This document shows positions 1-7,003 of a stretch of DNA of 9,369 nucleotides, piece by piece. The notes beneath the pieces were generated by a model. It was not told where the DNA came from, did not search any database, and saw only the letters and a program-made list of their open reading frames with translations. Position 1 is the first letter of the stretch. Each line of letters opens with the position of its first letter. Origin of the DNA: Betaproteobacteria bacterium (GTDB lineage: Bacteria > Pseudomonadota > Gammaproteobacteria > Burkholderiales > Nitrosomonadaceae); the NCBI GenBank assembly GCA_022601315.1, contig JAHZIU010000228.1:1-9369 (forward strand). Direction: 5' to 3'. Made by a program: the position numbers and the translations under genes.

Positions 1-495
1 AATGTTGGTAATTCGTTATGTGAAAATGACTTGGTGCCAACAGCAAAAATGCTTATGGAAAAAATGCAACAACGCAATGCATCCATACCGATCGCAGTGG
101 ATGTGGTTGTTGGTAAGAAATTTGATGCCAACGAGCCGGCGGTACTTAAAGATGCTGGTGAAGTGACTGATGAAGAAATGATTTTTGATATTGGACCGGC
201 GAGTGCGCAAGCGTTAGTTGATATTATTATGCAAGCGGGTACAGTCGTTTGGAATGGCCCGGTTGGTGTATTTGAATTTGATCAATTTGGCGCAGGTACA
301 GAGAAGATCGCCAGGGCGATTGCAGAAACAAATGCTTTCACCTTAGCTGGCGGCGGTGATACGATTGCAGCTATACAGAAATACAATATTTATGACAAAG
401 TGTCTTATATTTCAACAGCAGGTGGCGCTTTCTTGGAGTTTCTTGAAGGTAAAAAATTGCCTGCAGTAGAGATATTGGAAATGCGAGCTAAATAA
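1..495 (+). CDS. pgk: Phosphoglycerate kinase, C-terminal part (5' end outside window)
   Basis: This cytoplasmic enzyme interconverts 1,3-bisphosphoglycerate plus ADP with 3-phosphoglycerate plus ATP; in the Calvin cycle it runs toward 1,3-bisphosphoglycerate. The frame is open from base 1 and gives 164 residues before TAA, against roughly 390-400 for the family, so only the nucleotide-binding C-terminal domain is present. Visible family motifs, in local residue numbers, are [11 protein letters not shown] at about 82-92, the glycine-rich AGGGDTIAA at about 116-124, and [15 protein letters not shown] at about 136-150. A TTG at base 31 could be taken for a start, but homology clearly continues upstream to base 1. 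It lies 20 bp before pyk on the same strand, so the two are probably co-transcribed. Identification is secure. Confidence 0.97.
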   Translation, partial: NVGNSLCENDLVPTAKMLMEKMQQRNASIPIAVDVVVGKKFDANEPAVLKDAGEVTDEEMIFDIGPASAQALVDIIMQAGTVVWNGPVGVFEFDQFGAGTEKIARAIAETNAFTLAGGGDTIAAIQKYNIYDKVSYISTAGGAFLEFLEGKKLPAVEILEMRAK

Positions 496-515
496 CACCT
501 AAAATAGATAACTGA

Positions 516-1970
516 ATGTTCCGAAGAACGAAAATTGTGGCTACACTTGGTCCGGCATGTAGAGACCCCAAAGTTTTAGCGCGAATGATAGAGGTTGGTG
601 TAGATGTTGTTCGGATTAATTTTTCTCATGGTACCAAACAAGAACACATTGAAAGCGTTGAATTACTGCGTGCACTTGCAAAAGAAGCCGGTACTACGGT
701 CGGTGTTTTAGCAGACTTACAAGGCCCCAAAATCCGTATTGGTAAATTTGAGAAGAGCAAAATCAAACTGGAGATTGGTGACAAATTTATATTGGATGCG
801 GATTGTGAGTTGGGTAATCAGGAAAGAGTGGGGCTTGATTATAAAGAATTACCTAATGATGTAGAAACTGGTGCAACGTTAATGTTGGATGATGGGCGCA
901 TTGTACTGGGCGTGTCATTGGTCAGGGGGCGTCAAGTACATTGTGTAGTTGAGCAAGGCGGATATTTATCCAATAATAAGGGTATTAATCGTAAAGGTGG
1001 TGGTTTAGGTGCGCCGGCGTTAACCAGTAAAGATATGGAAGATATCAAAACTGCAGCAGCGTTTAACGCTGATTATTTAGCAGTTTCGTTTCCTCGCTCT
1101 GGTGATGATATACGGCAAGCTCGGGAGTTGATGCAAGAAGCCGGTGGTAATAGCATGTTGATGGCAAAAATCGAGCGCTCTGAAGCAATACTTGCGTTAG
1201 ACGATATTCTGAGTGCATCAGATGCAATAATGGTTGCGCGTGGTGACTTGGCTGTGGAAGTAGGAGATGCAGCTGTACCGGCCTTGCAAAAAAGAATGAT
1301 ACGTACGTCACGCGCAAACAATAAACTGGTGGTGACTGCAACGCAGATGATGGAATCTATGATCACTAATCCGATTCCAACACGTGCTGAAGTATCGGAT
1401 GTGGCGAATGCAGTACTGGATGGCACAGATGCTGTCATGTTGTCAGCTGAATCAGCTGCAGGCGAATATCCGGTTGAGTCGGTAGAAGCAATGGCCAGAG
1501 TTTGCCTGGAAGCGGAAAAGGAGTATTCGGTGAACACGGATAGACGGATGCCGGCAATTTATCCAAAAACCATTGAAGAAGCGATTGCCCGGGCTACAAT
1601 GTTCACTACTGCCAGTGGTTTACAAATACGTGCTATTGCCGCATTAACGCAGAGTGGTGAAACTGCCTTACTAATGTCGCGTCGAAGCTCTAAGGTGCCG
1701 ATATTTGCGCTCAGTCCAAAAAAAAGCACTCGCAGTAAGGTGACATTGTTTAGAGGCGTTTATCCCGTTGAGTTTGGTGAAGGACTGAATGACCCGGAGG
1801 TTATTCTTGAGTTGGCTGAAGACGAATTGTTACGTCGTGGCGCCGTGAGAAATGGCGATATGATGGTGATGACGATAGGCGAGCCGGTTGGCAAGACGGG
1901 TGGTACCAATACGATGAAATTAATTAAAGTTGGTGACTTTAAAAGAAAAGGGCATACTGATTCAGCATAA
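516..1970 (+). CDS. pyk: Pyruvate kinase
   Basis: It converts phosphoenolpyruvate and ADP to pyruvate and ATP, the last step of glycolysis. The protein has 484 residues, a normal length. The N-terminal KIVATLGPA and VVRINFSHG (R33, N35, S37) belong to the barrel, the B domain follows GPKIRIG at about 70-76, and the catalytic segment MAKIERSEA carries K218 and E220. VARGDLAVE holds the metal-binding D244, and TATQMMESM and MLSAESAAGEYPVE follow; the C-terminal domain runs from about residue 345. K84 in KIKLEIGD appears to sit where potassium-dependent enzymes have Glu117 (rabbit numbering), which suggests a potassium-independent enzyme; this rests on an alignment by eye. The ATG lies 20 bp after pgk with no clear Shine-Dalgarno, but MFRRTKIVATLGPA is the usual N-terminus, so the start is probably right. 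Confidence 0.97.
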   Translation: MFRRTKIVATLGPACRDPKVLARMIEVGVDVVRINFSHGTKQEHIESVELLRALAKEAGTTVGVLADLQGPKIRIGKFEKSKIKLEIGDKFILDADCELGNQERVGLDYKELPNDVETGATLMLDDGRIVLGVSLVRGRQVHCVVEQGGYLSNNKGINRKGGGLGAPALTSKDMEDIKTAAAFNADYLAVSFPRSGDDIRQARELMQEAGGNSMLMAKIERSEAILALDDILSASDAIMVARGDLAVEVGDAAVPALQKRMIRTSRANNKLVVTATQMMESMITNPIPTRAEVSDVANAVLDGTDAVMLSAESAAGEYPVESVEAMARVCLEAEKEYSVNTDRRMPAIYPKTIEEAIARATMFTTASGLQIRAIAALTQSGETALLMSRRSSKVPIFALSPKKSTRSKVTLFRGVYPVEFGEGLNDPEVILELAEDELLRRGAVRNGDMMVMTIGEPVGKTGGTNTMKLIKVGDFKRKGHTDSA

Positions 1971-2037
1971 TTGCTCGCAGGTGATAAGTGTGTTTATATT
2001 GATACCAACAAGTACAATACAATCAAAGCACAGGTTT

Positions 2038-2063
2038 TAAATTTTTAAAGTAAATTTTTGAAG
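2038..2063 (+). repeat. Tandem 13-bp A/T-rich repeat before the aldolase gene
   Basis: TAAATTTTTAAAG at 2038-2050 is followed directly by TAAATTTTTGAAG at 2051-2063, differing at one base. The end of the second copy forms part of the ribosome binding site AAGGAG (2061-2066), six bases before the ATG. The repeat is seen directly. A role in translation or transcription of fba is only a guess; it may be a small duplication in A/T-rich DNA. Confidence 0.6.
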
Positions 2064-2072
2064 GAGAATTAA

Positions 2073-3137
2073 ATGGCACTTGTATCGTTACGACAACTTT
2101 TAGATCATGCGGCAGAAAACAGTTATGGCCTGCCAGCCTTTAATGTCAATAATCTGGAGCAGGTTCAGGCTATTATGCAAGCAGCTGATGAATGTGATAG
2201 TCCAGTGATTATGCAAGGTTCTGCAGGTGCACGAAAGTACGCTGGTGAAGCCTTTTTACGTCATTTGATTGCAGCGGCAGTGGAAACTTATCCACATATT
2301 CCAGTGGTTATGCATCAGGATCACGGCGCATCTCCGTCAGTTTGTGTGAATGCAATACGCAGTGGTTTCTCAAGTGTCATGATGGATGGCTCATTAGAAG
2401 CCGATGCTAAAACACCTTCGTCTTATGAATATAACGTTAATGTCACCAAAGAAGTTGTTGACATTGCCCATTCAGTCGGTGTTTCCGTCGAGGGTGAGCT
2501 GGGTTGTCTAGGATCGTTGGAGTCTGGTATGGGTGAAGCAGAGGACGGCCATGGTGCCGAAGGAAAGCTTTCGCATGACCAGTTATTAACAGACCCTGAA
2601 GAAGCTGCTGATTTTGTGAGAAAGACCGGTGTTGATGCATTGGCAATTGCGATTGGAACTTCACATGGCGCCTACAAATTTACTCGTAAGCCCACAGGCG
2701 ATATTCTTGCGATCGAGCGCATTCGGGAAATCCATCAACGAATTCCAAATACTCATTTGGTGATGCATGGTTCTAGCTCAGTGCCACAAGATTGGCTGGA
2801 AATTATTCGCCAATACGGTGGTGATATGAAAGAAACCTATGGCGTGCCTGTCGAAGAAATTCAAGAGGGCATTAAGAACGGTGTACGTAAAATTAATATT
2901 GATACCGATATTCGCTTGGCAATGACTGGTGCAGTTCGTCGTCATTTAGAACACAACAAGAGCAATTTTGACCCTCGCAAATTCTTGCTGGAAGCAACAG
3001 CAGCAGCTAAAGATATTTGTAAAGCCCGCTTTGAATCCTTTGGGTGTGCAGGCCAGGCTGGAAAGATTAAACCAATCCAGTTAGATGGTATGGTGAGCAG
3101 ATATGCAAAGGGTGAGCTGGACGCGGTTATTAAATAG
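2073..3137 (+). CDS. fba: Class II fructose-1,6-bisphosphate aldolase, Calvin cycle subtype
   Basis: A zinc-dependent cytoplasmic aldolase that joins or splits glyceraldehyde 3-phosphate and dihydroxyacetone phosphate; this subtype is often named cbbA or fbaA and may also act on sedoheptulose 1,7-bisphosphate. The 354-residue length is typical. MHQDHGASP carries D83 and the zinc ligand H84, VEGELGCLG carries E142, [10 protein letters not shown] the zinc ligand H198, [10 protein letters not shown] the zinc ligand H232, and [11 protein letters not shown] the substrate-binding N275 and D277. AAGGAG at 2061-2066 lies six bases before the ATG, the best ribosome binding site in the plus-strand cluster. 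The 102-bp gap after pyk allows a separate promoter, but I found no convincing -35/-10 pair. The position after pgk and pyk fits a central carbon operon. Confidence 0.97.
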   Translation: MALVSLRQLLDHAAENSYGLPAFNVNNLEQVQAIMQAADECDSPVIMQGSAGARKYAGEAFLRHLIAAAVETYPHIPVVMHQDHGASPSVCVNAIRSGFSSVMMDGSLEADAKTPSSYEYNVNVTKEVVDIAHSVGVSVEGELGCLGSLESGMGEAEDGHGAEGKLSHDQLLTDPEEAADFVRKTGVDALAIAIGTSHGAYKFTRKPTGDILAIERIREIHQRIPNTHLVMHGSSSVPQDWLEIIRQYGGDMKETYGVPVEEIQEGIKNGVRKINIDTDIRLAMTGAVRRHLEHNKSNFDPRKFLLEATAAAKDICKARFESFGCAGQAGKIKPIQLDGMVSRYAKGELDAVIK

Positions 3138-3154
3138 AATGATGTAAAATTCTT

Positions 3155-3204
3155 ATATAAGATTGGCTGCGACGATAATTTATAATCGTGCAGCTAATCT
3201 ATAT
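3155..3204. terminator. Long imperfect stem-loop between convergent genes
   Basis: The left arm GATTGGCTGC (3161-3170) plus ACGAT (3172-3176) pairs with ATCGT (3185-3189) plus GCAGCTAATC (3190-3199). There is one bulged G at 3171 and one G-T pair, and the outer A/T pairs extend the stem to about 20 bp. It lies 18 bp after the fba stop and before the 3' end of the convergent CYTH gene, the usual place for a bidirectional terminator. No uninterrupted T-run follows on either strand, so it is not a textbook intrinsic terminator and could instead protect the mRNA 3' end. Confidence 0.5.
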
Positions 3205-3216
3205 GATTTGGCAAGT

Positions 3217-3260
3217 ATCCTTCTCAAGGATCTCTCTGAAAGTATATAAATTTCTTTCAG
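3217..3260. repeat. Two further small inverted repeats in the convergent gap
   Basis: ATCCTT (3217-3222), a CTC loop and AAGGAT (3226-3231) make a perfect 6-bp stem. CTGAAAG (3236-3242) and CTTTCAG (3254-3260) make a perfect 7-bp stem with an 11-base A/T-rich loop. With the stem-loop at 3155-3204 they give three hairpins in about 105 bp. Their likely role is to end or trim transcripts arriving from either side. The pairing is seen directly; the function is inferred. Confidence 0.45.
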
Positions 3261-3307
3261 TTGTAAGTCGCATAAAAAATCTTGCAACCTATCTATTTTT
3301 TGTCTTG

Positions 3308-3946
3308 TCATTTAGTCGTTGTGTTATTTTCCATATATAGCGCATAGCCTTGCATTGATTTGTTATTGTTTTCACGCTTCAGTGGAAATGAACACTGATT
3401 TTCCATTAGTGTAGTAAATTGCAGGAGTTGTGACGATGTTCCCGACTTCAACTCAAGCTCTATTTCACAAATCGGATGAGTGCGTTGGCCCGCAGTAATC
3501 TCTCCTTGATCGATGCAGAATTCAATGTTGCAATTCTCCATGAAAAGTAGTCGAAATGTCGTGCGTGTGAAATCCGTAACGAAGATTGATCGTAGTTGCT
3601 GACGTAGGTTTTTATCTGCAAATAATTTAATCAGGTAAGGATCCGTAATTTTAGAAAAGTCCGGTTGGTCACTGAGAACAGGGCATTCCCATTCTTGACG
3701 CTGATGGAGTCCTGCCGAAACAGTGCCGCCTCCTTTGATCGTTTGGACCCATTCGTTTTGAATTTTACGTAAACGTAGCGCTATGCGCTCATTTCTTAGT
3801 GCAAAATCGGGTGTGTCGTAGTAGATGGTATAAAGTTTTTGGGTTGTTGGTTCAGAGATACTATAGTTTTGCAGTAACGGTAAGGATTTTAATTCGCCAA
3901 CAGACTGTGGTGGCAGGCATAATTTTAGTTCAATTTCTGTATGCAT
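3308..3946 (-). CDS. Stand-alone CYTH domain protein (triphosphatase / YgiF-type)
   Basis: CYTH proteins (class IV adenylate cyclase and thiamine triphosphatase superfamily) form an eight-stranded tunnel that binds triphosphates and two metal ions; many bacterial members hydrolyse inorganic triphosphate. The defining ExExK motif is EIELK at residues 4-8. Other tunnel-type residues are YYDTPD (42-47), the arginines of IALRLRK (55-61), TIKGGG (69-74), RQEWE (83-87), FTRTTFRL (126-133) and EIELELKSG (161-169). The protein has 212 residues, matching the N-terminal half of E. coli YgiF, but no CHAD domain follows. Upstream on its own strand are yggX and a 62-bp gap; only a weak ribosome binding site precedes the ATG. 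The family is clear, but the substrate cannot be told from sequence and adenylate cyclase activity is not excluded. Confidence 0.85.
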   Translation of the reverse strand: MHTEIELKLCLPPQSVGELKSLPLLQNYSISEPTTQKLYTIYYDTPDFALRNERIALRLRKIQNEWVQTIKGGGTVSAGLHQRQEWECPVLSDQPDFSKITDPYLIKLFADKNLRQQLRSIFVTDFTRTTFRLLFMENCNIEFCIDQGEITAGQRTHPICEIELELKSGTSSQLLQFTTLMENQCSFPLKRENNNKSMQGYALYMENNTTTK

Positions 3947-4008
3947 GTATTCTCAATGCCTGTTCGACTAATAATCTACCGTTTCTCTTTGTTGCTGCGC
4001 AACAAAAT

Positions 4009-4281
4009 TTACTGTTCAGGCGGCACATAGCCAACGGGTTGCTCTGCGCCAGATCCAAAGAAATGTGCTTCTAACTGTTCTGCAAGATATTTGCGTGCTT
4101 TGGCATCCGAAAGATTCAAACGGTTTTCATTCACCAGCATGGTTTGATGTTGAATCCATTCGTGCCAGGCTTCTTTTGATACATTCTCAAAAATACGTTT
4201 ACCTAATTCTCCCGGATAAGTTTGAAAATCCAAGCCTTCAGCTTCGCGGCCGAGTTTAATACATTTAACCATTTTTGCCAT
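4009..4281 (-). CDS. yggX: Probable Fe(2+)-trafficking / oxidative damage protection protein YggX
   Basis: YggX is a small cytoplasmic protein that limits superoxide damage to iron-sulfur clusters and is thought to handle ferrous iron; in E. coli it is under SoxRS. The 90-residue protein matches the family along its whole length: the near N-terminal Cys7, [20 protein letters not shown] at 11-30, [18 protein letters not shown] at 35-52, and GYVPPEQ at the C-terminus. A good ribosome binding site, GGAG, lies six bases before the ATG at 4281, which favours this start over the in-frame ATG nine bases downstream. It is in the same direction as argA upstream but separated from it by 370 bp that include a transposase remnant and a likely promoter, so it is probably transcribed on its own, perhaps with the CYTH gene. 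Confidence 0.96.
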   Translation of the reverse strand: MAKMVKCIKLGREAEGLDFQTYPGELGKRIFENVSKEAWHEWIQHQTMLVNENRLNLSDAKARKYLAEQLEAHFFGSGAEQPVGYVPPEQ

Positions 4282-4317
4282 TGTGTTCTCCAGAAGTCTT
4301 TTCGAAAATTGGCTGCA

Positions 4318-4346
4318 ATTATGTCTATTTCGTGCGGGTGAGTAAA
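4318..4346 (-). promoter_or_regulatory. Likely sigma-70 promoter for yggX
   Basis: Read on the minus strand, TTTACT (4341-4346) and CATAAT (4318-4323) are separated by exactly 17 bases. They match the -35 and -10 consensus at four and five of six positions. Transcription would start near 4311, leaving a leader of about 30 bases that contains the GGAG ribosome binding site of yggX. I see no Fur-like or SoxS-like box here that I would defend. The call rests on pattern and position only. Confidence 0.45.
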
Positions 4347-4472
4347 CCTTTTAAGCAAAAAATTCGGGTTGAATAGTTGTTTTGTTCTGGAAGATTATTG
4401 TGCTGATAGTTGTAACTGTAAACATCAATAGACAATATTTACAGCTGTATGTACGAAGCCAGATAAAAACTT

Positions 4473-4628
4473 TCAACACACCATCAAGTTCATAACCAGA
4501 AAGATGCTATTGATCCATGCTTCGCTAGTGCGCGCTGTTTTTTCCCGAATGTAATTCAGGTTGTAGCCGTTTTTGTCTTGCCAAAACTTGCTTTCAACCG
4601 GGATACGTTGCCGATAGTCTAAAAAGTC
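4473..4628 (-). pseudogene. C-terminal remnant of an IS4/IS5-type DDE transposase
   Basis: An open frame on the minus strand ends at 4473. Its last 50 or so residues look like the C-terminal end of an insertion sequence transposase: DYRQRIPVESKF, KNGYNLNYIREK, TSEAWI and IFLVMNL. The segment satisfies the Y(2)R(3)E(6)K signature of IS4/IS5-group transposases, with Y near 4615, R near 4606, E (third acid of the DDE triad) near 4594 and K near 4573. A complete transposase has roughly 300 or more residues, and the two catalytic aspartates are not present in this window, so this is a dead fragment. The usual GKFG after the Glu reads SKFW. The boundary with argA is not sharp: the open frame continues into the last codons of argA. 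I recognised no terminal inverted repeat or target duplication. Confidence 0.75.
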
Positions 4629-4644
4629 AAAAAACCAAATAGTA

Positions 4645-4665
4645 TGCAGGTTCATGGTTCCTGCA
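4645..4665 (-). terminator. Weak candidate terminator at the argA stop
   Basis: TGCAGG and CCTGCA form a perfect 6-bp stem with a 9-base loop that contains the argA stop codon. On the minus strand a T-rich stretch follows, but only after about 11 bases. The position is right for ending rsmE-argA transcription; the short stem and the distance to the T-run make it doubtful. Confidence 0.25.
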
Positions 4666-6019
4666 ACAAACATTTGACATAAACTTTCGAACAACGCTGA
4701 TAATTGTATAAGTCTTGTTTTTCTTTAGGTAATTCAGCAAGTGTGGTTTCTAGAAAGCCATGCTCAATAAACCAGTGTGTAGCTTGGGTGGTTAGGACAA
4801 ATAGGGTTTGTATGCCTAGTGCAATGGTTCGGGCTTCAATGTCTTTGAGAAGTCGATTGCCATGCCCGGTGTTACGGTAATCAGGATGTACCGCCAAGCA
4901 TGCGAGTTCGCAAACACCTTCATTGGGAAAAGGATAAAGCGCTGCACAGCCGATAATGATGCCGTCATGCTCAAAAATAATAAAATGCTCAATTTCGATT
5001 TCAAGTAATTCACGGTTACGCCTGACCAGTACACCTTCAGCTTCCAGTGGCTCTATTAATTGCAAAATGCCGCCTACATCTTCTATTTTGGCGTTTCTCA
5101 GTGATTGCAATGTGTTTTGAGACACCATGCAACCGATGCCGTTATGTGTGAATAATTCCTTTAGTATTGCGCCATCAGTATCGTGGCTTATCAGATGTGT
5201 ACGTGTGACATTAGATTCGCAAGCGTTGATTGCGCAATCAAGAAAGCTTTTAATTTCATCTGCCAACTGTGTTGTTGTTTGAGACTGCGGATCTAGTAGG
5301 GATTTGCAATCGGCAACCGTTAGTTCGCGTGGTAGTGCGTTTGTGTTTTCCGCTGATACTTTCACTTCTTCTGTGCTATCTCCTACACCAGGCGTATCCA
5401 AAAGAAAAATTAGTTTTTCAGCATTGAGTGCGATGGCTATCTCTGTTGCAACATTCTCAAAAGTCAGATTAAAGATTTCCCCGGTTGGTGAATAACCCAA
5501 TGGCGAAGTTAATACCACTTCACCATGCTGTAGATGAGTGTGAATGGCGTTGGCATTAATTTTACGAACTTTCCCGGTATGCATTAAATCAACACCGTCA
5601 ATGACGCCAAATGGACAGGCCGTTACAAAATTTCCGCTGGCCACGCGGATTGAGGCATTCGCCATCGGCGTATTGGCCAGCCCCATGGAAAGTAGCGCTT
5701 CGATTTCAATATGTACACGCCCGACCGATTCTTTGACGCATTGCAGTGTGGTCGTATCAGTGACGCGTGTTTGCTTAACAAATTGGCTAGATAGTTGGCA
5801 TTCATCTAATCTTGCTTGTATTTGCGGACGTGCGCCATGTACCAATACCAGACGCACACCAAGGCTGGCCAATAGATTGATATCATGAATGAAATCGACA
5901 AATTTCTGGTCGGTGACCATGTTACCACTAAACGCAATGACAAAGATTTTTCCGCGGAATGCGTTCGTATAGGGCGCAACTGAGCGGAACCAGGATACGA
6001 AATGATTAGTATGCTTCAT
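4652..6019 (-). CDS. argA: Amino-acid N-acetyltransferase (N-acetylglutamate synthase)
   Basis: ArgA transfers acetyl from acetyl-CoA to glutamate, the first step of arginine synthesis, and is normally inhibited by arginine. The 455 residues form two domains. An amino acid kinase fold at about 24-295 includes FVIAFSGNMV (26-35) and LVLVHGARPQI (57-67). A GNAT domain follows at about 308-450, with IEDVGGILQLI (312-322), ACLAVHPDYRNTGHG (373-387, acetyl-CoA loop R-x-x-G-x-G) and LFVLTTQATHWF (406-417). LPKEKQDLYNYQR near the end is typical of ArgA. The last residues, CSKVYVKCLLQEP, run a few residues past where E. coli ArgA ends and lie against a transposase remnant, so the tail may be altered. 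It begins 47 bp after rsmE and is probably co-transcribed with it. The ribosome binding site is weak (AGAA). Confidence 0.96.
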   Translation of the reverse strand: MKHTNHFVSWFRSVAPYTNAFRGKIFVIAFSGNMVTDQKFVDFIHDINLLASLGVRLVLVHGARPQIQARLDECQLSSQFVKQTRVTDTTTLQCVKESVGRVHIEIEALLSMGLANTPMANASIRVASGNFVTACPFGVIDGVDLMHTGKVRKINANAIHTHLQHGEVVLTSPLGYSPTGEIFNLTFENVATEIAIALNAEKLIFLLDTPGVGDSTEEVKVSAENTNALPRELTVADCKSLLDPQSQTTTQLADEIKSFLDCAINACESNVTRTHLISHDTDGAILKELFTHNGIGCMVSQNTLQSLRNAKIEDVGGILQLIEPLEAEGVLVRRNRELLEIEIEHFIIFEHDGIIIGCAALYPFPNEGVCELACLAVHPDYRNTGHGNRLLKDIEARTIALGIQTLFVLTTQATHWFIEHGFLETTLAELPKEKQDLYNYQRCSKVYVKCLLQEP

Positions 6020-6066
6020 TTTTCTAGCTGTAAGTAATTCAGAATTGGCTGGTATTTCTGTATAAG

Positions 6067-6813
6067 TTAGAAATCACCCCAAAGTGTCTGCATGGCTGCC
6101 ACTGCAGCCATTGCAGCAGTTTCAGTTCGGAGTATACGCTGTCCTAATCGTACGGGGGTAAAACCAGTATGTAAGAAATTCTTTTCTTCTTCTGAAGTGA
6201 AGCCGCCTTCAGGCCCAACAGCAAGCAATATTTTTGCATCAGAAGCAGGACGGGGGTAATTGCTTAATGTTTTTTCGGTTGTCGGGGATAACATAAAATT
6301 AAATTGCTGATCGCCTTGCTCGGTTTTTTTATTACTTAACCAGTCTGCTAATGATAGGACTGAAAGCACCGGTGGCAGATGATTTCGGCCACATTGCTCG
6401 CATGCGGAAACAATGGTTTTCTCCCAATGCCGCAGTCGTTTCTCCACACGTTCAGCGGAAAGGCGAACAACGCTACGATTAGTGCTAATGGGTTGTATGC
6501 GAGTGACACCAAGTTCTACCGCTTTTTGTATAATCCAATCCATTTTCTCATTGGTACAAATTGCTTGGGCTAATTCGATATTAAGAGGCGATTCAAATTC
6601 AGAATCATGATGCTGGTCAATTAAAATTTTTATGTTTGATTTTTTAATATTGATAATATTGGCTGAGAATTCACCACCCATTCCATTAAATAAGATGATT
6701 TTGTCATGCGTTTTTAGTCGCAATACCCGTGTGGCATAATGTCTTGTATCGCATGGTAATTCAATGACTTGCCCTGTGTCGATGGCTTTATTAATATAAA
6801 AACGGGGTGGCAT
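6067..6813 (-). CDS. rsmE: 16S rRNA (uracil-1498-N3)-methyltransferase
   Basis: RsmE uses S-adenosylmethionine to methylate N3 of U1498 in 16S rRNA within the 30S subunit. The 248-residue length is normal. An N-terminal PUA-like RNA-binding part covers about 1-70, beginning MPPRFYINKA with HYATRVLRLK at 25-34. The SPOUT (trefoil-knot) methyltransferase domain follows, with KMDWIIQKAVELGV (90-103), LLAVGPEGGFT (196-206) and RLGQRILRTETAAM (222-235), the knot and cofactor-binding motifs. No clear Shine-Dalgarno is seen before the ATG, but MPPRFY is the expected N-terminus. It is divergent from the thioredoxin-fold gene at 7004, sharing a 190-bp control region with a Fur-like palindrome, and leads into argA. 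Confidence 0.96.
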   Translation of the reverse strand: MPPRFYINKAIDTGQVIELPCDTRHYATRVLRLKTHDKIILFNGMGGEFSANIINIKKSNIKILIDQHHDSEFESPLNIELAQAICTNEKMDWIIQKAVELGVTRIQPISTNRSVVRLSAERVEKRLRHWEKTIVSACEQCGRNHLPPVLSVLSLADWLSNKKTEQGDQQFNFMLSPTTEKTLSNYPRPASDAKILLAVGPEGGFTSEEEKNFLHTGFTPVRLGQRILRTETAAMAAVAAMQTLWGDF

Positions 6814-6848
6814 GATAAAGTCTGAGGTTAGCGAGTAATCATTTCAAA

Positions 6849-6858
6849 GAGTCGACTC
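6849..6858. repeat. 10-bp perfect palindrome in the divergent control region
   Basis: GAGTCGACTC reads the same on both strands and lies about 36 bp before the rsmE ATG. It directly precedes CATGATAAT (6858-6866), which repeats the left half of the Fur-like box at 6895. It may be an operator or chance; ten bases are too few to decide. Confidence 0.35.
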
Positions 6859-6894
6859 ATGATAATATAACATATCAAGTATCTAACCTTACCG

Positions 6895-6913
6895 CATGAT
6901 AATTCTTATCATG
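6895..6913. promoter_or_regulatory. Fur-type operator between rsmE and the thioredoxin-fold gene
   Basis: CATGATAA, TTC, TTATCATG is a perfect 8-3-8 inverted repeat. Its core TGATAATTCTTATCA matches the Fur 7-1-7 consensus TGATAAT-N-ATTATCA at 13 of the 14 defined positions. It sits about 90 bp from both divergent start codons (rsmE at 6813 and the gene at 7004). An extra half site, CATGATAAT, occurs at 6858-6866. Fur with ferrous iron usually represses by covering the promoter. I could not place a convincing -35/-10 pair for either gene, so which one is controlled is open. The palindrome is seen; Fur binding is inferred. Confidence 0.55.
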
Positions 6914-7003
6914 TAGGGCGGATGAATAAAAATATGCATGATTTGTCTGAATTATTGCATCATCATTGACTGAAATATCATTAAGTGTAGGGAGAAAATA
7001 AAT

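Noticed and set aside
1073..1537. 154-codon open frame on the minus strand inside pyk
   Set aside because: It is fully antisense to strongly conserved pyruvate kinase coding sequence and its translation shows no recognisable domain; it is a shadow of the codon pattern.
1993..2018. Possible fba promoter, TTTATA with TACAAT
   Set aside because: The spacing is only 14 bases and no better -35 box lies at 16-18 bases, so the pair is not convincing.
3799..4074. 91-codon open frame on the plus strand across the CYTH-yggX junction
   Set aside because: It overlaps the ends of two well-supported minus-strand genes and resembles no protein I know.
5544..5888. 114-codon open frame on the plus strand inside argA
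   Set aside because: It is antisense to the conserved kinase-like domain of ArgA, with no ribosome binding site and no recognisable motif.
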